Positions 55,889-64,000 of a stretch of 64,000 nucleotides of DNA are shown here, piece after piece. Positions within the stretch are counted from its first letter, which is position 1; each line of letters starts with the position of its first letter. The notes under the pieces were generated by a model. It did no database searches. It was not told the DNA's origin and saw only the letters and a program-made list of their open reading frames with translations. Location: assembly GCA_035772785.1 (NCBI GenBank), contig JAOCPU010000041.1, forward strand, positions 247,700 to 311,699, written 5' to 3'. The DNA comes from Phlebiopsis flavidoalba. Lineage: Eukaryota; Basidiomycota; Agaricomycetes; Polyporales; Phanerochaetaceae. Both the position numbers and the translations under genes were made by a program.

Positions 55889-56741
55889 CTAGGTAAGCGA
55901 GCCCGAGAGGCAGCAGGGCACAGACTCACGTTCACGCTCGCGTAACCACGCCTCCTCACGATCGAGCTCCTGCGCGAGGTACTCGGTCCAGTTCCGCGCG
56001 ACCGGCGCATCGAGCACGACCCCCTTCGTGCCGTCCATCTCAGTATATCTTGCCCGCCACATCCCGGCCCTCGAACGCACCCGCTGAGCAGCAGCATGCG
56101 GCTCGTCTGCCATCCGCGCACGTACCGGTCGTCGAGCAGCAGCGCCGCGCACTCCGCGCCCTCCGCCGGCTTGGACGGCATGATCGCCGCGATCGTCCCC
56201 CCGGCGCGGGCGGCTGGATCGAGAGCCGCGAGATGATGCTCACGCCGAGCCAGCACCGTCCCGCAGTCGCCGAACAGGTCTGCCTCCGAGTGCACCGTGC
56301 GCCCCCGCTGCGCAGGCCACGGCAGATGACGCCGATCGCCGCGCGCGCGGGCCACTCGAGCACCCAGCAGCGGAAGTCGTCGGGGATGCGCTTCGGGAAG
56401 CCGCGCGATGAAGTGGCCGCGGTTGAAGGTAAGTAGAGCTGCGCGAGCACCTGCTTGCGCGTCGCGGTGGAAGGCGGGCGAGCGCACACCGCGCGGAGGT
56501 AGAGCTCGAGCAGGCGGCGCCGGTAGTCTGGGATGTGCGAGCCTGGGATCAGCGAGTGCCAGAGTCTGCAGACTGCGCGGGCGGTGAGGAGTGACGTCAG
56601 AGGCAGGTAGCTCTGGATGTCGAGCAGCAGCTCGTCGGAGAGCTGTGTCAGACATGGCACAAAATCTGGAAGTCTGTACAAAGAGCGGGTAAGCACGAAA
56701 AAACGGCACTAGGCGCGGAGCACATACAGAGGAGAGGACAT
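55889..56741 (-). CDS. F-box protein 2
   Basis: Short first exon MSSPL (ATG 56739-56741), GTATGT donor near 56723 and AG acceptor near 56682, then LPDFVPCLTQLSDELLLDIQ and SYLPLTSLLTARAVCRLWHS (F-box, Skp1 binding), IPDYRRRLLELYLRAVCA near 56520, DDFRCWVLEWPARAAIGVIC near 56370. Further on, in shifted frames: VHSEADLFGDCGTVLA near 56290, IAAIMPSKPAEGAECAALLL near 56190, DDRYVRGWQTSRMLLLSG near 56110, and GTKGVVLDAPVARNWTEYLA near 56000 with ELDREEAWLRERERE. Two or more shifts. Paralogue of F-box protein 1 on the opposite side of the island and strand. Confidence 0.72.
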
Positions 56742-56779
56742 TGGAGAATATTGTGATCCTGGGATCGTCTTGCGTTCCT

Positions 56780-56786
56780 CTTTATA
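56780..56786 (-). promoter_or_regulatory. TATA box of F-box gene 2
   Basis: On the minus strand TATAAAG lies 39 bases before the ATG at 56741. Confidence 0.6.
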
Positions 56787-58827
56787 TGACATGATGATCA
56801 GCGTGCGACGCCTACGTAATGTCTATGAGAAGTCTGATTGTTCAAGAAATAGCAGGGCCGGATGATGAGCGGATGAACTGACCAGTGAAGGTACAGCTGA
56901 GAAGCAGGCTTCGAATCAGGCCGTTAGCATGGGAAGCCTGATGCAGTCAAAGCTTTGCAATCCCGTGTCTCCGCCCGATAACTTGCACCATGAAATATTT
57001 TTTCTCGACTCAGAATAGCGCCAGTCAAAAGAGTTCTTGGGCTCTCCCGTTAGAGCTGACGCAGCGCCGCCCGCCCCGCATCGCAGAGATAAGAATGACA
57101 GCGAGGTGTACGCCAGAGGGATCGAAGACTAGACCGAGGTAATGCGCTGAGATTATGTGGCCATAGACAAGCGACAAGGACAGTCTCCCTCACGAGAAGG
57201 GCAGCGATTCAGGTCGTGTTCTAGGCGCAGACGATGGTTGCGGTCAAGGACAGACTTGTCCAGTCCCGGCGGCAAAGCATGTCTCGAGACGACGGCGCCA
57301 CGTGGCGATGGAGGGGACCCTTGCTGCGCATGCCGATGTCAGACAGATACGCATCGGGAAGGCGTCGTAGTACAGCGGACGCAGCGGGGCGGATTTTTAT
57401 GATGGTGGGGAGAGGCCACGTCAGGCTTCTATCCTTCGAGTCGTGTGGCGCATCAGGAGGGGCCTTCGCTTTCGAGTCGTGTGTGAGCGCCTCAGGATGG
57501 GCCGCTATTAGCAAGCGTTTTGAATGGTGCCTAGACTGGGGTTTTAGCGAACCGCTAACGGGACGAGGTTTCGGGAGGTGGAATTTTGAGAGGGGGCTGG
57601 AGCGAGAACGCAAGCGATGTCCGCGGGATACGGGACCCTTATAGGGCGTGAATGTCAACGAAGCTCAACGCATGCGACCTCGTCTCTGCTGATCGCTTCC
57701 ACTGCATCGTTGGCATTGGCTTCTTAGTGCTTATATATAGGACACGATACAAATCCTAGGATACGTCGCTTGCAAGTCCGTGGAGCAGCTCAGTTTTATT
57801 TTAGGGGCGGGGGGCAGTGACAAGGACCAATGAGCAAGCTTTTACTAAGCTACCAGATTATGTTGGCTGACTTCGTCAAACTGAGCATTGAGAACGTTAC
57901 AAGTCATGGCAAGACACGTCGGGCAGCCTGGGCTCCTCGCGCGAATGAGGGTAAGCTCAAGATGTAACCCTTTTCCAGTCCGTTCCAACCCCTCTAAGCC
58001 AGCATTGTACTAATGGTAGGTAGAAAGCGTAGGTGCCGCCGGCCGTGGCACGATGTGAGTGAAAGCGGTCAAAGACGTGTACACCCTTTGAACTTCTTCC
58101 GGTTAAAATTGCCCACCAAGCCTCGCCTTTCATTGATTGAATCCCTGACCCTCCGAGTAGGATCACGATCGGTTATGAACGGGCGTTGATATGATATCCC
58201 CGGAGGTGCAGGCCGTATTCCAGAGGAAATCATATGATGACGTCACTGTTTCTCCCACGACAACGCGTCGCCGTCGCGTCGACGCGGTTAACATGCGGAT
58301 TATGGCGGTATTTGATGCATAAGGTGGTCTTCATGGCTAAGCGAATTCACTGTGCTCGGCTAGATCAGCGAGGCTATGACCCATTTAATCTTGCCAGAAA
58401 GCGCACACGATGAAAGTTCAACACTACGAGATCCCTTAAAACACATAACAAGACGCGCGCATCCGAAAATCGTCGAGAATAAACCCAGCCAAACTCAGGT
58501 TTCACGAGTAGTGTTATGAACCATGAGAAATCCAAGAGAAATTCTAACGAACGGAGTCAAACCGTATGGCCGTTGCGTTCAGCTCAGCACCACCAACCTG
58601 CCGCTTTCGCCTCGCCCAGCTATAGCCAAACATTGTCCTGCTCATTTCAGGCCCTCATACAAGCTGCACACGCCGCTGATTTTTCGAGCTCACCAGACCA
58701 GCCACGACGCCAGTTGGCGGCCATCACCGATAGAGTCGACCAATCACATCGAGCGACTCGGTCGCCCAATCGAGTGGAATATATTGGCAAGCTTATGTAG
58801 CCTATTCAAACGTGTCAATAGAAATTG
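56787..58827. other. 2-kb region without a recognised gene
   Basis: Two overlapping frames at 57221-57658 (minus, 145 codons) and 57234-57644 (plus, 136 codons) have no family signature; the region is 52-58 percent GC by eye. TATATATA at 57731-57738 could be a core promoter but no downstream gene is evident. A minus frame at 57957-58166 is also unassigned. Confidence 0.4.
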
Positions 58828-58836
58828 TATATAAGG
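58828..58836 (+). promoter_or_regulatory. TATA box, probably of the SRPK gene
   Basis: TATATAAGG, with two CCAAT-like words (near 58739 and 58767) 60-90 bases upstream. The ATG of the kinase is 425 bases further on, so a 5' leader with or without an intron is implied. Confidence 0.5.
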
Positions 58837-59260
58837 AGGGTCGAGGGTGACATTGTTGCCGAGAGCACATACAACGCTGGCCGCGACACATGACACCGAC
58901 ACAATGCAAGGGGTCTCTTCGCCGGCTTGGAGACTGCTTGGAGATGCGCGAGGCCGAACGCTGTGCACGAGTGCCGCGGTCCAAATAGACGCCCGACACC
59001 ACCTCGCGAATCGTGGTTGCCATTTTTGGATGTCTCACAAGAAACATACTCTCTCCTGGCAGCGGCGCCGGATATCTTGGACATACTCGGGCAAGGCGAC
59101 GACACGACGACAAGACAAGACAGGAGCAGGGCCTAGGAAGGCATCTTTGTGCAAAAACTTGTGGAGACAGGGTGGGTTTTGGTGCTTATCTGCTTGGGAT
59201 TGGTGTCTTATCTCTGCATCACGTACGGCACAAATTGGTGCGCATAGACGCAAAAGCAAT

Positions 59261-61732
<2,472 letters not shown>

Positions 61733-62439
61733 CACGACGGAAACTCACGAAATTACTGTATTTTTTTGTGCCCCTGTTTGTTTTTATCTTTCCACTACCG
61801 CTGCGCCACGACCCGTCCCGCTTGTCGCCATAGAATGGCTTGGTTTGTAGAACCCCGTCACGTCCGCGTTTCTGTAGCAGTGCGTCCTGTGTGTGTGTAC
61901 TTGTGCTGTGTCGTTAATACCCTCCCTTTTTGGCTCCGCGCCCCGTGTGATCGCGTTCGTCTGTACCCTCTCCGTCCCATCTCTGCTCACCAGGCCTCCC
62001 CCGCTCGCAGCGACAGCGCAGCTCCGCGGCGCGCGCGGCGGGCGCGGCAGGCCAACAAGGACACACAACCCCGCACATCCCTCGCCCGATGGCCCCTCCC
62101 CCAGCGGGGCGATCAGCACGTTCGTCCGTGATCTGCCCCAGCGCACCGTGACTCGCGCAGATGGCGGTGCGTGGACGGCTGTGGGCGTCCGTCGGTCCAC
62201 CACGCCCCCATCCCCCCCGGCAGATCCCGTGCCTGCGCGGGCACCGAGCCCCCAGTGCGTCCTGAGACAGGTGTGTGTGTGCGGTGCACCGCGGTGGGCG
62301 TGTGTGGACGGGTCGTGTGCGCGACCGCCATTGGTCGTGCGGGCACGTTGTTAGTCGCGGGCTGTGGAGTCGCGGGTATGGTGTGATCTCGCGCACGGGC
62401 ATGACCCAAACGGGGACGTGGATTACGACAGGGACGGGG
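61733..62439. other. GC-rich 3' region between convergent genes
   Basis: Long overlapping frames on both strands (for example minus 61784-62203 and 61914-62465) follow from GC-rich, stop-poor DNA, with TGTGTG tracts near 62270. The 3' tails of SRPK and of the MFS gene should be here. No RNA gene seen. Confidence 0.4.
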
Positions 62440-64000
62440 CATGTAAGATCGGGAAGGGGCGTCATGCCCCGTCCATCTTTTGCGCTGCGGGGTGCTTCTC
62501 GTGTGCTCGACCGCGGAGGTTCCCCGCTTTTCGTCTACCCCCACAGACTTGCCTTTCTCGTCTACCTCCCCACTCTGCTTCTCATCAGCCTCGACGGGCT
62601 GCTGATCAACCTTCGTCTTGCTCCAGCCCCGCCCGCCCTCGTACCCTAACCACGTGTACCGAGCACAATGGGGCCCGCGCAGGAGCAGCACCATCACGCA
62701 AGAACGACGTGTCGGAACCACCCGAGCGACACATCCGCCGCCGCGCGCCACCCGTGCGCGTTGAACACCGACGTGCCCACCGACGTGCCCATGATCTGCC
62801 CAATGAATATCTGTACCCCCATCAGCCCCAGTACAACTCGCAAAGAGGGGGAAAGAGCACGGAGATGATGAGCACCGCGTTCATTGGCAGCGCAGAGCGC
62901 GCGGCGGGGTCGAGGTCGAACACGGCGCCGTGAGCGAGACCTGCTGGAACTGGCGCAGCGAGTCGATCCCGAAGCACACGATGACGACCGCCGCGACGCT
63001 CAGGCCGTCCGCGGCTGTCTGGAGCGCGTAGAAAACGACCTGCGAGGACGAGGCGATGAGCGTGGCGTACCAGGGCACCATCCGCGTCCACTCCCCGCGC
63101 GCCCGAGGAGGGGTGAGGTCGCGACGCCGCCCATGCCGACGAGGCCGAAGAGGCCGATGACCAGGCTGTATGCGCGTCAGGCGATGTTAATTGCCCGGAA
63201 TTCGCGTGCGAGACTTACGTGGAGTAGTTGTAGATTGGGCCCTCCGAGGAGACAAGGTAAGGGTCACCTCCCCCCCGCAGGAATGTTCACCGTGTCCAGC
63301 CTGGCGCCTAAGAGACAGAAAGACTTACCCCGAAGTTGGTAAAGCATGCCCATCGAAAGCATATGTATGATCACAGCAGGCCTGGATAAGCACCGGCTCC
63401 GTCACAGGCAAACTCTGGCCATGTGTGAACAGAATCCCAAAGTACGACATGTGCCGCTTTATTCTTCGCAGCGCCGGGAAAATCCGGCAGCTGAAGTGCA
63501 TACAACAGCAGCACAAGAATCTCGCCCATGCCCTGACAGCCCCAGCGCGAGCCAATACACGACGCACGGACAAAATTCGCGATGATGCCGCGAGCACGCG
63601 CGCGAAGAGGATGCCGAGGAGGAGAGCCCGAGATTACACGATGCTCAGCGCCGACGCGCGTTTGTGCGGCCGGCGCGAGGGTCCGCGGCGAAGGGCATCA
63701 TGATCTGCGGCACGACGGACGGGTGAAGCCGATGAGGAAGCTGAGCGCCTCGAAGGACGTGCAGCGAGGAGGACGTGACCGGGAGGCCGATTGTCAGCGG
63801 CCGCGTGAGAGGAAGACGAGGAGCAGGATGAGGCTGCGCCGCCGGACGAGGTCGCCGAGCGGGTGTTATGAGTAGCAGGCCGGATGCGGGACATCTGAGA
63901 GTCATTAGTTAGGAGTTATGACTGAGCATACCATGGTTGGCGAGCGTGAAATCGGTACCCAGCTTGAACAAGCCGTTCGGGATTCATGTGAAACTTCATC
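62440..64000 (-). CDS. MFS transporter 3, 5' end beyond the window
   Basis: Major facilitator family member of a type with many basidiomycete relatives, unlike the two copies at 0.4-5.3 kb. From the right edge: DEVS...LVQAGY near 63965, GLLLIT and GDLVRRRSLILLLVF near 63865, PQIMMPFAADLAP near 63690, KRASALSIVLSG near 63640, YFGILFT near 63455, VTEPV near 63395, TLTFLLGGPIYNYST near 63225, RMVPWYATLIASSSQVVFYA near 63070, ADGLSVAAVVIVCFGIDSLR, QFQQVSLTA near 62935, VFDLDPAARSALNAVLIIS near 62900, GQIMGTSVGTSVFNAHGWRA near 62780 and a cytoplasmic tail near 62640 with DQQPVEADEKQSGEVDEKG. Several shifts. The stop lies at or below 62440 and is not fixed. Substrate unknown. Confidence 0.75.

Noticed and set aside
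57221..57658. 145-codon minus ORF as a gene
   Set aside because: A plus-strand frame of almost the same length covers it, composition is not coding-like and no family was recognised.
61784..62465. Long minus-strand ORFs (139 and 183 codons)
   Set aside because: GC-rich DNA is open in several frames here; the translation is low-complexity Arg/Pro/His without a signature.

Overview
The window reads as nuclear DNA of a filamentous basidiomycete, most likely an Agaricomycete. The main reason is the gene structure: coding stretches are cut by many short introns of about 50-60 bp with GT...AG ends (five can be placed in the beta-glucosidase gene alone). The families also fit that lineage: many MYND-finger, BTB/POZ and F-box proteins, a large P-loop protein with a VQSSGTGKS motif, and a fungal SR-protein kinase. 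I found no rRNA, tRNA, CRISPR or bacterial-type operon.

Layout. 0.4-5.3 kb: two related MFS transporter genes facing away from each other, both broken. 5.5-15.1 kb: three tandem copies of one O-methyltransferase (Methyltransf_2 type) on the minus strand. The middle copy is split by about 1.6 kb of ACC-rich repeat DNA, and that DNA itself carries a 534-bp element with 45-bp inverted ends. 16.0-19.7 kb: a long coiled-coil protein with a centrosomin/Mto1-type N-terminal motif (gamma-tubulin complex anchoring). 20.7-22.7 kb: a protein kinase. 24.9-28.1 kb: a GH3 beta-glucosidase with PA14 and fibronectin-like domains. 28.5-31.5 kb: a P-loop NTPase of an uncharacterised basidiomycete family. 31.5-34.2 kb: two unrecognised minus-strand genes. 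34.6-56.7 kb: an accessory island with two F-box genes at its edges and BTB and MYND genes between them. It includes a tandemly duplicated two-gene BTB-MYND unit, two inverted MYND genes of the same family, a further MYND-type gene with a truncated copy of its last exons, and a tandem BTB pair. 59.3-61.7 kb: an SRPK-type kinase. 62.4-64.0 kb: a third, different MFS transporter running off the right edge.

Genes as a group. F-box and BTB proteins are usually substrate adaptors of SCF and Cul3 ubiquitin ligases, and MYND fingers bind proline-rich partners, so the island looks like a rapidly duplicating set of protein-interaction genes. Any joint pathway is inference. The O-methyltransferase/MFS block could be remains of a detoxification or small-molecule cluster. 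The GC-rich genes (centrosomin-like, GH3, SRPK, MFS3) look like housekeeping genes around AT-richer accessory DNA.

Caution. Nearly every recognisable gene needs one or more +/-1 shifts to stay in its conserved frame, often in homopolymers, while splice sites and conserved residues are kept. This looks at least partly like consensus error, so pseudogene calls here are provisional and gene ends are approximate.
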